DNA of 64,000 nucleotides, taken from Marthasterias glacialis. Taxonomy: Eukaryota; Echinodermata; Asteroidea; Forcipulatida; Asteriidae. The stretch spans positions 15,951,938 to 16,015,937 of the forward strand of contig OU452226.1 of the NCBI GenBank assembly GCA_911728455.2. Reading direction: 5' to 3'. Both the position numbers and the translations under genes were made by a program. The notes under the pieces were generated by a model. It was not told the DNA's origin and did not search any database. It saw only the letters and a list, made by a program, of their open reading frames with translations. Of this stretch, positions 1 to 9,668 are shown piece by piece; the first letter of the stretch is position 1, and every line of letters starts with the position of its first letter.

Positions 1-222
1 ATAATTTGGATGTAGCGTGTTCTGATTCCCACATTCAACATGTGGGTTACTCTGGTGTATTCATCGCTATTTCCAGGGAATCTCTGTGAAGGAAAATAAA
101 TGTGCGGCTCATTGACAACTAATCATCCTGGAGCTTGAATGGTTGGAGTTACACAAAAGTAAAATGAATCTCTGCAGACAGATATGCTAATATAAATGTT
201 CTGGATGAATCATGTTATAAAA

Positions 223-603
223 GTTTAGTTTATTGTTGCAGTTTCTTTAGTTTAAAACAGGCCTTCTTGACGTCCTAATTGTAAAATTCAATAATGAATT
301 CTCGTAAGTGTCGATTTGGGGGGGGGGTGAATTTTTCATTTGAGCGATTCAATGAAGAAACAATTAACTCTAGAAAAGTGTTATTTCTTAAGGTTGAGTT
401 TATAAAATCTGTAGTGGCTTATTGCTGCATTTTTTTAGTTATAAACTTGCAATCTTGACTTCGTATGTTTAGAGCAATAATGGGGGAAAAAACAATATTG
501 ACTTCACGCTTGTTGATTTAGAAGGAAGGTTGATGTTGTCATTTCAGTGATTCAAGGAAGGAACAATTACTTCCAGAAAAGTATTACTTCTTATCATGGT
601 GAT
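223..603. repeat. Two diverged direct repeats, about 190 bp each
   Basis: Positions 223-401 and 416-603 read as two old copies of one sequence. Both begin with a T-rich 'gtttattgttgcag' / 'gcttattgctgcat' stretch, continue through a 'cttgacgtc' / 'cttgacttcg' segment, and end in 'caattaactctagaaaagtg' / 'caattacttccagaaaagta'. A G-run sits at about 319-327. No coding potential is seen. Confidence 0.5.
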
Positions 604-659
604 ATTTCAATTTAATGATCTGAATGATAGTTTATTGCCTTTTATGTATGATGTCATAC

Positions 660-982
660 CGTTGCATTGTCCTCGGATGTCCCTCCTATGAATCCCCAGT
701 CCTGTCCATTACTGCTAAAGGACACTAGGTACCCTGTCACCCAGTATTGTCTGTCATAGTTGCCTTGTATTATAACACCTTGTATCAGTGTTATTTGTTG
801 CAAGTCCACCTGTATCCATGCAGTATCTTTGTCACTCTCTGTGGGACACCAGCCACCATACACATCTAGCCGTCCTTAAGGGTTCCAAGAGCAGTGATCT
901 TCATCAGTAGAGGATGTTGTGATTCTCTCATTAGGGATGCTACCATCATTCATTCCTAGACTCTAACCACAATGTCCATCAA
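660..982 (-). pseudogene. F5/8 type C (discoidin) domain exon, broken by two stops
   Basis: Read on the minus strand, the segment runs from a good acceptor (pyrimidine-rich, 'tcttctcag' ending at 983) to a GT donor at 659-658. It spells most of a discoidin/F5-8C domain: a CG..SLGMNDGSIPNERIT start, then a tryptophan-proline segment, RLDVYGGWCP, then WIQVDLQQITLIQGVIIQG, YWVTGYLVSFSSNGQDW and FIGG. These are the conserved positions of this extracellular sugar- or lipid-binding fold, found in coagulation factors, discoidins and many marine invertebrate secreted proteins. Two in-frame stops interrupt it: TAG after the opening CG, and TAA between WNP and GRLDV. Splice borders look intact and the domain has otherwise not drifted, so decay is recent, or the stops are sequence errors or tolerated variants. 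No neighbouring exon of the same gene was recognised. Confidence 0.7.
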
Positions 983-1539
983 CTGAGAAGACAAAACAAT
1001 TGATAAACAATGTTTTCATCAGGACAACCTCAGTATTTGAAGTGAAAACATTAAACGTATTGTGAACTTTCAAGTTGCTCTTGTTCATCTCGTACTAGTT
1101 TAATTGAATTCATAAATAGAAAATGTTCATGACACAAAGAATTACTTTGAGCTGTTTCCCCATTGTGACTGAAGGAAATTATGGAAATTTTTGACAAGGC
1201 TTTACATCATCAAAGCAAAAATAAACATGAATTTTTTTTCATAATTTTTGTTTTATATATTTATTTGACATGTACATGTAGGTATCTACTAAATTTAACA
1301 CAAATTTCAATTTCAAAATGTTAACAATTATTTTATTAAAACCCTTTGGTGCATTAGGTGTACACATGTGTCCACTTTTTTTTTTGTCCTTGCAGCCTGT
1401 ATCCTTTTTTGTAATATTTGTAATTGTGGCTATTACTCTAAATGCCTGTTGGCTTCAATTGTGATCATTACTGACAAATTGTGGATAAATGAGGGCACTA
1501 TTTGAAATTGATTTGCATTTGAATATCCCGTTATAAAAG
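983..1539. other. AT-rich non-coding stretch
   Basis: No gene, RNA or repeat was recognised here beyond T-runs near 1230 and 1377. Confidence 0.4.
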
Positions 1540-1771
1540 GTCCACATATGTGGACATTAGGTTATTAAGGTTTCTTTATATTGTAAGGCTGTATGAAGGA
1601 CGAAATTGTCATATTGTAAATTATGTTCAAATGTTTCAGTTTACCAAGGAATTTGTGTCCCAACTGGAGTGAATTTAAACAAGATCAGTGTCTACAGCTC
1701 ATATTTGTTGGTCTTTCTTCATGTTGAAATTAAAAAAGAAACCTTAATAACCTGATGTCCTCATGTGGATG
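1540..1771. mobile_element. Small terminal-inverted-repeat element (MITE-like)
   Basis: The left arm at about 1540-1578 contains 'ggttattaaggtttctt' preceded by 'tccacatatgtggaca'. The right arm at about 1731-1771 is its reverse complement ('aagaaaccttaataacc', then 'tgtcctcatgtgga') with one small indel. Arms of about 36 bp surround about 150 bp of AT-rich DNA with no reading frame. This fits a non-autonomous DNA transposon; no clear target-site duplication was identified. Confidence 0.55.
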
Positions 1772-2015
1772 TTTTGCAACGTGATAATTCAATATGCATG
1801 TAAAGTTTTATATTTTTTGGTTGCACTTAGTAAGCTAAAATAGTTAAGTATTACCAATGGTGTTCCTATAAGTAGGCAGGAAGTATTCTCCAGGCACAAG
1901 GGAAAGATAAGATGTTGAGCAATTGATGATTAATGCTTTTTCACAAAATGTTGTACACTGTGAAGGCAAATTGTTTTTTGCATTGTAGTATACATTGTAT
2001 CTTCATTGAAGAACG

Positions 2016-2230
2016 TTATCCTTAGAAGACGTTATCCTTAGAAGAACAAACCGTATGTAAAAGCCAATTCCAATTTTTAAAATGTACCGTACATTGTAGT
2101 TATTTTACCGAATATCACCAACTTCATTGTTCATAAGCATTGTTTCCTAACGAAACTTTTAAATCTGAGAAGACCTTATCCTTTGAAGAACAGACCGTAT
2201 GTAAAAGCCAATTCCAATTTTTAAAATGTT
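2016..2230. repeat. Local direct duplication, about 140-bp spacing
   Basis: 'accgtatgtaaaagccaatt' followed by 'ccaatttttaaaatgt' occurs near 2050-2083 and again near 2196-2229. Each is preceded by a 'ttatcct(t)(t)agaagaac' segment. The first copy also has an internal short duplication of 'gacgttatccttagaag'. Nothing coding is apparent. Confidence 0.6.
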
Positions 2231-2574
2231 CTTGTATCATCAAAGAAAAAGTAGCTCAATGCAATTCCTATGGGCTTCTGGTAATCAGTGGAGCCAGTTT
2301 GTGTCAATGGGGCATAGCGTACAGTGGAATATGTCACACTTAACAGGGTGAAGTGTAGTCGAGTCCCTATTGTCCAAGTCCAAGTCCGAGGCAGAGACCT
2401 TGTTGTCTGAGTCCACCCCACTGAGTCTGACTATACTCAGCCTGTTTAATTTGTAGTGATTTGATGCATTGGTCAGTTTTAACTTATACTTTCTCTGAAT
2501 GATAAATTTATTGTTTGTTTCACAGGCCTCCTGTCTGGATCACTTTTTCATTTTCTCATTCACATTTCCTACAG

Positions 2575-3275
2575 GTATGGCAATCAAGAAAAGCCCCGGC
2601 AGAGTGGAAAGAGAGCATCATAGTTACACTCTACAAAGGGAAGGGCCTCTGCACTGAATGCAGTAGCTACCGACACATCAAGCTTCTATCTGTTCCAGGG
2701 AAGGTTTTTGCCCACGTCCTCCTGGCCCGTTTGAACCACCTGCTAGTTGAGCACAGATGAACTGAGCAATCTTGATTCAGGGCTGGTCGCTTTGCTATGG
2801 ATGCCATTCTCGCCCTCTGTCTGCTCTCCGAGCTGCATCACGAGTTTCACAAACCCTTATCAGTGGCCTGCGTTGATTTGAAGGCAGCTTTTGACTCGGT
2901 TGATGGGAATGCACTTTAGAAAGCCTTCAAAGGCATAGGAGTTCCAGACCATCTCCTTACCCTTATCAAGGATCTCCATACCAACACCACCGCCAAAGTA
3001 CGTCAAGGAAGGAACACCTCTGAAAGCTTCCTCACAAGATCTGGTGTAAGGCAGGGCTGCATCCTTGCACCTTCCCTTTTCTGCATGGATGTAGGGATCA
3101 CCTTTGGTCAGTTCAAGGTTTCATTCCTGGACTATGCAGATGATGTCACTCTCTTTAGTAACAAGACCAACAATCTGAACACTGCACTCCAGTCTTTTCA
3201 GAGCGAGGCTGCCAAGCATAATTATAATAAGGTTAGAAAGAGATGCTCATTCCTAAGAACTAAGGCTAATTGTTA
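2575..3275 (+). pseudogene. Dead non-LTR retrotransposon (LINE) reverse transcriptase fragment
   Basis: One frame gives a reverse transcriptase core: AEWKESIIVTLYKGKG, SYRHIKLLSVPGKVF, FRAGRFAMDA, VACVDLKAAFDSVD (first catalytic aspartate region), TRSGVRQGCILAPSLF and LDYADDVTLFS (the YADD catalytic box). This order is that of LINE polymerases that copy RNA at a nicked target. The frame carries stops at 2758-2760 (TGA), shortly after (TGA) and near 2918 (TAG). About 25-30 residues normally found between the SLF box and YADD are missing. No endonuclease domain precedes it. It is a truncated, inactive copy; the clade cannot be fixed by eye. Confidence 0.8.
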
Positions 3276-3569
3276 ATTGAAAACAATGAATTTACTTACC
3301 AAGCTTACATTTATAATAAAGCTTTTTTTAATTTTGAGTTTGAAAAAAAGATTTTAAGTGGTAAAATTACACAAAACTTATCAACACGTGTGTCAGCCTG
3401 ACGCGCAGCAACATTACGCACATAATTTAGCGTGACGCAGAAGATTATTTTGTTGCAGTGATTGGCTCATAACAAATACCGCATCTTGCATCGCGCACTG
3501 GATAATTGTAACAGTTGGAAGCAACTAAAATACGCACTGGTGGTCACCAAAATGATTGCAAGTGGTTGG
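3276..3569. other. Non-coding stretch before the CRE/TATA unit
   Basis: No gene was recognised. It is rich in 'acgc/gcgt' words and holds an inverted CCAAT word (ATTGG, near 3461), which may be part of the promoter that follows. Confidence 0.35.
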
Positions 3570-3597
3570 TGACGTCATGTGCACAAGGTCTATATAT
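3570..3597 (+). promoter_or_regulatory. CRE plus TATA box, possible core promoter
   Basis: A full palindromic cAMP-response element TGACGTCA (3570-3577) is followed 13 bp later by TATATAT (3591-3597). This is normal spacing for an RNA polymerase II promoter, predicting a start near 3620. No long reading frame follows. The only landmark downstream is the histone-type stem-loop at 3877-3892. The promoter may belong to a retroelement unit, not a host gene. Confidence 0.4.
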
Positions 3598-3831
3598 GAA
3601 TCCTGGGACATTAATATCAATAACATTGGACATTAAATAGAGTACCAGTTTCCAGTTTTGAAGCTCATGGGGGCATGAAGCCATGAACATTATTACCCTG
3701 GTCATTGGGCCATTTATTTCATTCCATCAACCATCTCAGCTCCCTGGGGAGTACACAGTTTGTGCACAAGTATGTAGCCCACCAAGCTCAATCAATAACA
3801 TGAACCAACTCACAGGTACCCCAGCATTCTC

Positions 3832-3862
3832 CTGAAGACGAACAGAATATACTGTTTGAAAC
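3832..3862 (+). ncRNA. Hammerhead-ribozyme-like core (degenerate)
   Basis: CTGAAGA (3832-3838, fits the CUGANGA box) is followed by a stem of about six pairs (GAACAG / CTGTTT, loop AATATA) and then GAAAC (3858-3862). This is the order of the hammerhead catalytic core. Hammerhead motifs of this minimal kind are known from Penelope-like retroelements. A cleavage triplet and closing stems I/III were not convincingly placed, so activity is not claimed. Confidence 0.3.
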
Positions 3863-3871
3863 GTCGAAACC

Positions 3872-3912
3872 CCAACGGCTCTTTTCAGAGCCACCACTCC
3901 TTTCTAAAAGAG
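3872..3912 (+). terminator. Histone-mRNA-type 3' stem-loop with possible downstream element
   Basis: The segment contains a six-pair stem GGCTCT / AGAGCC (3877-3882, 3887-3892) with loop TTTC, 5' flank CCAAC and 3' flank ACCA. This is the canonical replication-dependent histone 3' end signal bound by SLBP, in the form known from sea urchin histone genes. Twelve bases further, CTAAAAGAG (3904-3912) sits where a U7 snRNA pairing element would lie; the known sea urchin element (CAAGAAAGA) is absent. No histone reading frame precedes it on this strand. Confidence 0.6.
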
Positions 3913-4004
3913 TTCTCATACATGGTTGTACCCGCAAGTTTACTATTTAATTATAGTTCCTTATTATTTTCACACCATGCAAAGCTTCAAACATCACTCA
4001 CAGG

Positions 4005-4157
4005 TACCCATTTAACCCTGGGCGAAGAGAAACAATTACAGTTAAGCGTCTTGCTCAAGGACGCAAGTGTCATGACCGGGATTTGGACCCACACCCCTAT
4101 GACTTTAGCCACCACCAGAACTGGAGTCCAGAGGGCTTGGCCATAACATGCCATAAC
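4005..4157 (-). mobile_element. tRNA-derived SINE fragment (Leu/Ser-like head)
   Basis: On the minus strand the head begins near 4157 ('ggccaagccctctgg...'), with an A-box-like segment and a B box 'gggtccaaatcccggtc' near 4080. It continues into 'gacacttgcgtccttgagca', the same body opening as the SINE at about 36.24-36.50 kb and, more distantly, the SINEs at 14.87 kb and 35.86 kb. It is truncated in the body. Confidence 0.6.
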
Positions 4158-4656
4158 GCACAAACATTATATAATGTCATTACTGTGTAAAGCAGTGCTA
4201 CATACATTGCACCCAGCATTCATTTTGTACGCATCACAGCTATCTTCAACCAACGATGTCAACGCTACTTTGAAAAGCGCGAGACAGGAAACGCAATAAA
4301 GGGGACCACTTATTTTCCGTTACGTTTGCAGTTTTTCCAATGGTTGTAACTTTTTTAACCTAAAACCACCCACAAAAAGGTTTCTACATGTGTAGGGACA
4401 TGCAGACTTATACTGAAAAAAATTGAGTTGAATAGGATAATTGATTTTTTTAGTTACTTTCAAATTTCCTTCCAAAAAAATGGATGGAAAATGCAGGTAG
4501 ATTTTTCCGCCCAATTTTGATGAAATATTGAGGGTGGTTGAAATATATAAAAACATCAAAGGAATCAACTCAAATTATATTTAGTATGATCATGGCTGTC
4601 CATTCACATGTTGAAACACTTATGGCTGGTTTCAGGTACTTAAAAAAAGTTACAAC
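4158..4656. other. AT-rich non-coding stretch
   Basis: No gene or repeat family was recognised. An open minus-strand frame at 4320-4568 has no domain and unremarkable composition. Confidence 0.35.
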
Positions 4657-4822
4657 TGTGGTAATAACTGTTTGGACTTACTCATTTAAGATGACACAAT
4701 AACTGGACACAGACACACGTTGAACTTAACAGGATGTCGCCATGTTGGGACATGTATTATCCTAAACTCAACAGGTCAAGGGTCACCACACGTGACGTAA
4801 GGAACATCATGCATATTCAACA
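4657..4822 (-). repeat. 3' LTR of the gypsy element
   Basis: This 166-bp terminal repeat reads TGTTGAATATG... to ...ATTACCACA on the sense (minus) strand. Compared with the 5' copy it has T for C at one site and two changes that give it a CACGTG E-box overlapping TGACGTAA (about 4793-4800). The sense strand also has AACATGGCGAC, a YY1-type word. Confidence 0.9.
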
Positions 4823-4840
4823 TCTCCCCTCTCTGGAAAT
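4823..4840 (-). promoter_or_regulatory. Polypurine tract
   Basis: On the minus strand 'agagaggggaga' directly abuts the 3' LTR. This is the expected primer for plus-strand DNA synthesis. Confidence 0.85.
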
Positions 4841-5165
4841 AACAAAACTGGTTAACATGAAAATACACTGTTCAATGAAATATTAATCACTGGGAATTTG
4901 TGTAAATTTGTTTACAAAGAGACTGGAGTGGAATGCAATTGAATCATTAGAGTTCAAGCTTTTACTGTAAAAATGTTCCATGAGTCTTTTTTCAACAGTC
5001 CATGTGATCTCTAGAGTTCTTGCGAGTATATGTATGCTTTGTTAGAGAGTCCGGTGTTCAAATAAACAATTGAATAAAACTGCACTATTGTGAATTCTGA
5101 ATGATTATACGAATTGTTATAAGTTCACAGTCCGAAGAGTAGATATCCTAAATTTTGGTGAGTGT

Positions 5166-6809
5166 TCAAATCATAACATAGTCCTGGTGCCAAGTTGGTG
5201 GATTTCTGACCCTATGTGATTGTCTCAGAGTGTGTTGTTGCTGGTCAGCTGGTGTCTGTTGGGCTACATCCTCTCCTGGCTGGAGATCAAGAACGGGTTC
5301 CTCAGATGGTGTTGGCATGGCCACTATGTGACGGCGGTTCCTGCAGTACTGTGTTCCGTTCACTTCTACAATGTAAGAACGGGGGGATCCAGCAGTGCCG
5401 ATGACTTTACCCATTGGACTGAGTCGTCCTTTTGTGCGAATTTTCACATGGTCTCCTTTAGTCAGCTGGTCCAACGCTCGGGCACCGTGTTTGCGATTGA
5501 AGTGCTCTGCCCTCTTCTCCTTGCATTGAGCGTCGGTTTTGTGCAGATTCTTCTGGTTGATGTGTTTGGGACGAAGATTCTTTGGCAGCATCGGTAGTGT
5601 TGCACGCAGCTCCCTGCCCATCAAAAGGCTTGCAGGGCTCAATCCGAGGCTTGGAAGCGGAGTAGCGCGGTAGGCCATCAGAGTGCTTACAGGGTCTGGT
5701 TGGCGGAGAATTGTCTTAGCAACATGAACAGCTTTTTCGGCCTGCCCATTTGCTTGCGGGTAGTGTGGACTGGTGGTGATGTGGTTGAAGCAGTAATCCT
5801 TTGCGAATTGTCGAAATTCCCCAAGAAATTGTGGGCCGTTATTAGTTACAACTACCTCTGGGATGCCATAGCGAGCAAAGGTAATTTTCATGAAGTTGAT
5901 GACTGCTATGGATGTTGTTTTCTGAAGATGGTGAATCTCTATCCATTTCGAGTAATAGTCAACAATCACCAAGTACTGCTTGCCATGCATATCAGCAAGA
6001 TCACAGGCGATGCGTTGCCATGCTCTCTGTGGCAAGGGTGACGTAAGCAGGGGTTCTGCTCTCTGTGCAGGTTGTTTGTCTCTGCAGAACTCGCAATGCT
6101 GAATATACTGTGCAATGTCTGTCCCAATTCCAGGCCACCAAATGGCTTGACATGCACGAAGTCGGCTTTTTGACACACCATGGTGTCCTTCATGGAGTTT
6201 CACGAGCATCTCATGTTGCATTTTCTGTGGTATGATGATTCGATCACCATAGGTGAGAATGTCATTAACTCAGCTTATTTTGTCTTGGTCTTCCCAATAT
6301 CGCTTGACATCAGGTTCAACATCTTTGGTGTATTTAGGCCATCCATTTGTTACATAGGATGCCACGAGTGACAATACACTGTCTTGTTCAGTCTCATGAG
6401 CAATTTCCACCAGCTTGTCATCGGATGTTGGCCACTGACTGGTTACCATGTTTACGTGAGCCATTATTTCAGCCTCAAGATCATCACTGGTGGCTGCTGT
6501 CAGATTAGCTTGAATCGGTGCTCGTGACAGAGTATCAGCAACTATGAGGGTCTTACCCGGTACGTAGACGGCAGTACAGTGATATCTCATTAAGCGCATC
6601 AGTAGGCGTTGGCAACGAAGTGGTGCATCACACAGGTCCTTTGAATTGACCAAGGACACAAGCGGCTTGTGATCAGTTTGTAGTGTCACGTGTAGTCCTC
6701 TGATGTACACATAGAATCGCTCACATGACCATACGCTGGCCAACAGCTCTTTTTCAATCTGTGCATACTTTCTTTCAGCAGGACTCAAGGTTCGCGAGCA
6801 GTAGGCCAC
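5166..6809 (-). pseudogene. RNase H C-terminal part and integrase of the gypsy element
   Basis: The frame runs from the RNase H region (YCSRTLSPAERKYAQIEKEL, TDHKPL, GKTLIVADTLSRAP) through a TGA at 6270-6272 into integrase. The integrase has an HHCC zinc-binding domain (residues H10, H14, C43, C46 counted from 6221), a core with D74 and E162, and a C-terminal region resembling the GPY/F domain. The second catalytic aspartate, normally in a DNGPQF box, is replaced: the sequence reads TNNGPQF (about 5841-5843). The D-D-35-E triad is therefore broken even without the stop. Normally this enzyme joins the cDNA to host DNA. Confidence 0.9.
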
Positions 6810-7270
6810 TGGCTTCCAACTGTCATCGCTCTGTTGTTACAAAATGCAACCTCCAAGACCGTAGCGTACCTCCAAGACCGTAGCTCCAAGACCGTAGCTA
6901 CATCTGCACTAACCATGGTTGGTTTCTTCGGGTCATAGTATGCAAGTGTTGGTGATTTGGTCAGGAGTGTCTTTAGGTTTCGGAATGCATTTTTCTGTTG
7001 TACTCCCCACATCCATGCAACATTATCTTTCAACAGATCAGTAATTGGGGCAGCAACTGATGATGCATGTGGGATGAATCGTGACAACCAATTTGTCATC
7101 CCCATGAGTCTCTTCACTTCCTCTTTTGAAGTCGGTGGCGGCATTTGAATGATTGCAGCAATCTTGGATGGATCCGCATGGATGCCATCTTTATCCAACT
7201 GAAATCCAAGGAAGTGTACACGCTGCTGTGCAATCTTTGACTTTTCCCTTGTTGAGACGCAATCCAGCAT
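6785..7270 (-). pseudogene. RT thumb / connection and RNase H start of the gypsy element
   Basis: The frame shows HFLGFQLDKDGIHADPSKI, RLMGMTNWLSRFIP and KNAFRNLKTLLTKSP, then YYDPKKPTMVSADV, where the RNase H domain begins. Just after SADV an in-place duplication of 'ctccaagaccgtag' units (about 6850-6897) replaces the normal sequence and destroys the frame, so RNase H is lost. The upstream border is another frame break near 7230-7270. Confidence 0.85.
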
Positions 7271-7514
7271 TCTTGAGTATGTGGAGCACAGAGTTCAGTC
7301 GGTCATCATGCTGTGCTTGCGTACTAGCAGTGATCAGGATGCCATCCATATAGACAACCACTCCATCTAGATCAACAAGCATGTCACTCATAATGCGCTG
7401 ATACATTTCTGGTGCAGATGTTATACCGAAGGGTAGGCGTGTGAAACAGTAACGCCCGAATGGAGTAATGAACGTGGTTAATTTCTGACTACCACTGTCC
7501 AAGGGAACTTGCAA
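7191..7514 (-). pseudogene. Reverse transcriptase palm of the gypsy element, catalytic box mutated
   Basis: The frame contains FITPFGRYCFTRLPFGITSA, EMYQRIM and VVVYMDGILIT. The last should hold the YxDD polymerase signature; here the second aspartate is glycine (YMDG, about 7341-7352). It is out of frame with the upstream fingers part because of a base change near 7535. Confidence 0.9.
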
Positions 7515-7531
7515 AAATCCATGTTTTGCGT

Positions 7532-8300
7532 CTAGGATCGAAAAACTTGTGCTCCTCCGATTCTCCCCAAAATCTCCTCAAGAGTAGGGATTGTGAAACG
7601 CTCTCGCTCCACAGCTTTGTTTAACTGTCGGAGATCAACACAGACTCTGATCTTGTTGTTTTTCATGGGCACTATCACAATTGATGCACACCAGTCTGTC
7701 GGCTCTGTGATTCGGTTGATGATGCCCTGTTTCTCCATTTTCTCCAACTCCTCTTTCAGCTGCGGTAGCATTGGCAAGGGAATACGACGGGGAGCTGTCA
7801 CACAATAGGGCGTAGTTGTGTCTGTCAGCTTAATATGAACAGGTGAGCCATGCAGACATCCTGTACCTTCGAATACACTGTCTGGCTTTAGCATGGTAAA
7901 TACTCTCTGTAGCAAACCAAGGGTCTCACAGGCTTCCTTGCTGAGGACTGGCCGCCCTTCGTCAAGAATCTGGAAAATTAGTGAATACTTTTTGTTCTTC
8001 ACTTCACACGACAACTTTTTCTGACCATTGGGCAAGACTTTACCACCAAAGTAGCCTTGCAAACGTGTTGTCGTTGGTTGCAGAAATGAGTCACGAAGCT
8101 TGAGTGAGTCGTATAAATCAGTGGGCAAAATATTAACTTCAGAGCCGGTGTCCAACAAAAAGTGTACCATCTGACCTTGTACTTTGATGGACTGTTGCCA
8201 CACATCATGCTCTGCATTGTCTGTGCATGTCCAATGCACAGAACCAACGAAGAAATCACTGTCTCCTTCGCTGTCATCCTCAGTGGTTGGATCTCTTTGG
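7532..8300 (-). pseudogene. Protease and RT fingers of the gypsy element
   Basis: This segment continues the gag frame. It contains an aspartic protease with the active-site box LLDTGSEVNILP (about 8150), followed by a linker and the start of reverse transcriptase: KQGIINRITEPTDWCASIV, RVCVDLRQLN (about 7620-7648) and TIPTLEEIL. It ends in a frame break near 7535. Gag and pol share one frame here with no sign of programmed frameshifting. Confidence 0.9.
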
Positions 8301-9069
8301 ACTGATCTCAACTGTTTGGCTTTGCCCCGGCATACTTTTGCAAAATGGCCAACTTTGTGGCAGTAATTGCACTTCTGTCCACTAGCCGGGCATGACTTGT
8401 GACTGATGTCATGGCCACATCGGTTACATGGTTTCCTGTGCTGCTGTGGTCTGGCATTTGTGTGTGTACGTGGTTTGGTATACTGCTTGGCCTTTCTGTG
8501 TAGTGCGTGAACCGAAGCTGTGTCCACACTGCCCTTAAATTCACGTAAGTCTTTCACAGCGGTTTCAAGGGTTTTAGCTAAGTTGACAGCTGCTTGGAAG
8601 CTGAGGCCATCTTTGGTGAGAAGATGCTTTTAAATGTTCTCACTACGGATACCACACACTAGCCTGTCACGCAAGGCTTCATCCAAAAATTGACCAAATT
8701 TACAGGTACTGGCCAAATTCTGTAGAATCATAGCATACTGTGCAATAATCTCTGAACTCTGTTGGTCTCTCTTGTAGAATCTGAATCTCTCTGATACAGC
8801 CAGACGTTTGGGGCCATAATGTGCTATCAAAATCTCACACAATTCTGAGTAAGTTTTTTCAGTGAGTGGTGTAGGCTCTGACAAACTTTTGGCTGTTTTG
8901 TAAACATTGGGGCCTACAGCACTTAACAAAACTGCTGTCTGTTTTCCTGAAACAATGACATTGGCCTGAAAATACAAGTTCAATCGTTCGATGTAATTGC
9001 GTATGTCTTCAGGCGACCGATGAGCGGTGCGTGAAAGTGCACCCCCTCTGGAGCGGCAGGTTGTGTCAT
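8301..9069 (-). pseudogene. Gag of the gypsy element
   Basis: A capsid-like region (PEDIRNYIERLNLYFQAN onward) leads to two zinc knuckles at about 8428-8330. One has the unusual spacing C-x2-C-x5-H-x2-C; the second is a canonical C-x2-C-x4-H-x4-C. A TAA at 8630-8632 interrupts the frame. A likely start ATG at 9069-9067 lies one frame off the capsid region, so a small indel exists near 9020. The protein would normally coat the RNA. Confidence 0.85.
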
Positions 9070-9174
9070 TTTCGAAGACGAAATTTAGCAACGAAGAAAC
9101 GGCTTTATTTAACAGTTCCCAGATGCCGTACTATCGTATTACAATGTCCAAAATCCCGGCAGGTATATTAGAAA

Positions 9175-9190
9175 ACCACCGCTGCTACCA
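9175..9190 (-). promoter_or_regulatory. Primer-binding site, initiator-Met tRNA type
   Basis: Directly after the 5' LTR, the minus strand reads TGGTAGCAGCGGTGG. The first nine bases match the complement of the 3' end of animal initiator methionine tRNA, the usual primer for minus-strand synthesis in many LTR elements. Confidence 0.75.
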
Positions 9191-9356
9191 TGTGGTAATA
9201 ACTGTTTGGACTTACTCATTTAAGATGACACAATAACTGGACACAGACACACGTTGAACTTAACAGGACGTCGCCATGTTGGGACATGTATTATCCTAAA
9301 CTCAACAGGTCAAGGGTCACCACATTTGACGTAAGGAACATCATGCATATTCAACA
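9191..9356 (-). repeat. 5' LTR of the gypsy element
   Basis: This 166-bp direct repeat of 4657-4822 has three differences (98% identity). It lacks the CACGTG word present in the other LTR. Confidence 0.9.
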
Positions 9357-9594
9357 TCAACCAGTGGAAAAACTGGCTAACGTGACGGATGCAAAGTGGC
9401 TCCCTGTACTGTGTTTTCCTGTCGCCAGCGTGAGATGAGATAAAACCTAGGCATGACGTATATGTTGTATGAGTCCCAGGAACAACCAACTCTACCAACT
9501 GAGCAAATGAAACTGAATGGCTTGTAACATGGCACCCTCAAACAAAGATATACTAGTATGGTAAATTAAAAAAAATAGGGAGACCGCTAATATT

Positions 9595-9668
9595 GGGGCT
9601 AAAGCTCAGTTGGTAGAGCACCGGCACATTAATCCGAGGTCCCAGGTTCAAATCCCATTCTAGTCAAT
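9595..9668 (+). mobile_element. tRNA-like SINE head
   Basis: An A-box 'agctcagttggtagagca' and B box 'ggttcaaatcc' are present 40 bp apart with a plausible D and T arm. The acceptor ends ('ggggcta' / 'tctagtca') pair poorly and the anticodon stem is weak, so this is a tRNA-derived repeat, not a tRNA gene. Confidence 0.5.

Larger units (their letters stand above)
4657..9356 (-). mobile_element. Ty3/gypsy LTR retrotransposon, full length but inactivated
   Basis: A 4,700-bp element lies on the minus strand. It has two 166-bp LTRs (TG...CA), a primer-binding site, gag, protease, reverse transcriptase, RNase H and integrase in gypsy order, and a polypurine tract. The five bases outside each end are acaac and tcaac, a probable target duplication with one change. 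The LTRs differ at three of 166 positions. The coding region has at least two nonsense codons (8630-8632, 6270-6272), several frame breaks (near 9020, 7535, 7230 and 6840) and two lost catalytic residues. It cannot move by itself. Confidence 0.93.

Noticed and set aside
2221-2421. 66-codon minus frame next to the LINE
   Set aside because: It is built on 'ccaagtccaagtccgag' low-complexity DNA with no family match.
3872-3912. End of a histone gene
   Set aside because: The stem-loop is canonical, but no histone reading frame exists upstream within range.
5216-6371. Plus-strand frames opposite the gypsy element
   Set aside because: They are antisense shadows of integrase and RNase H.
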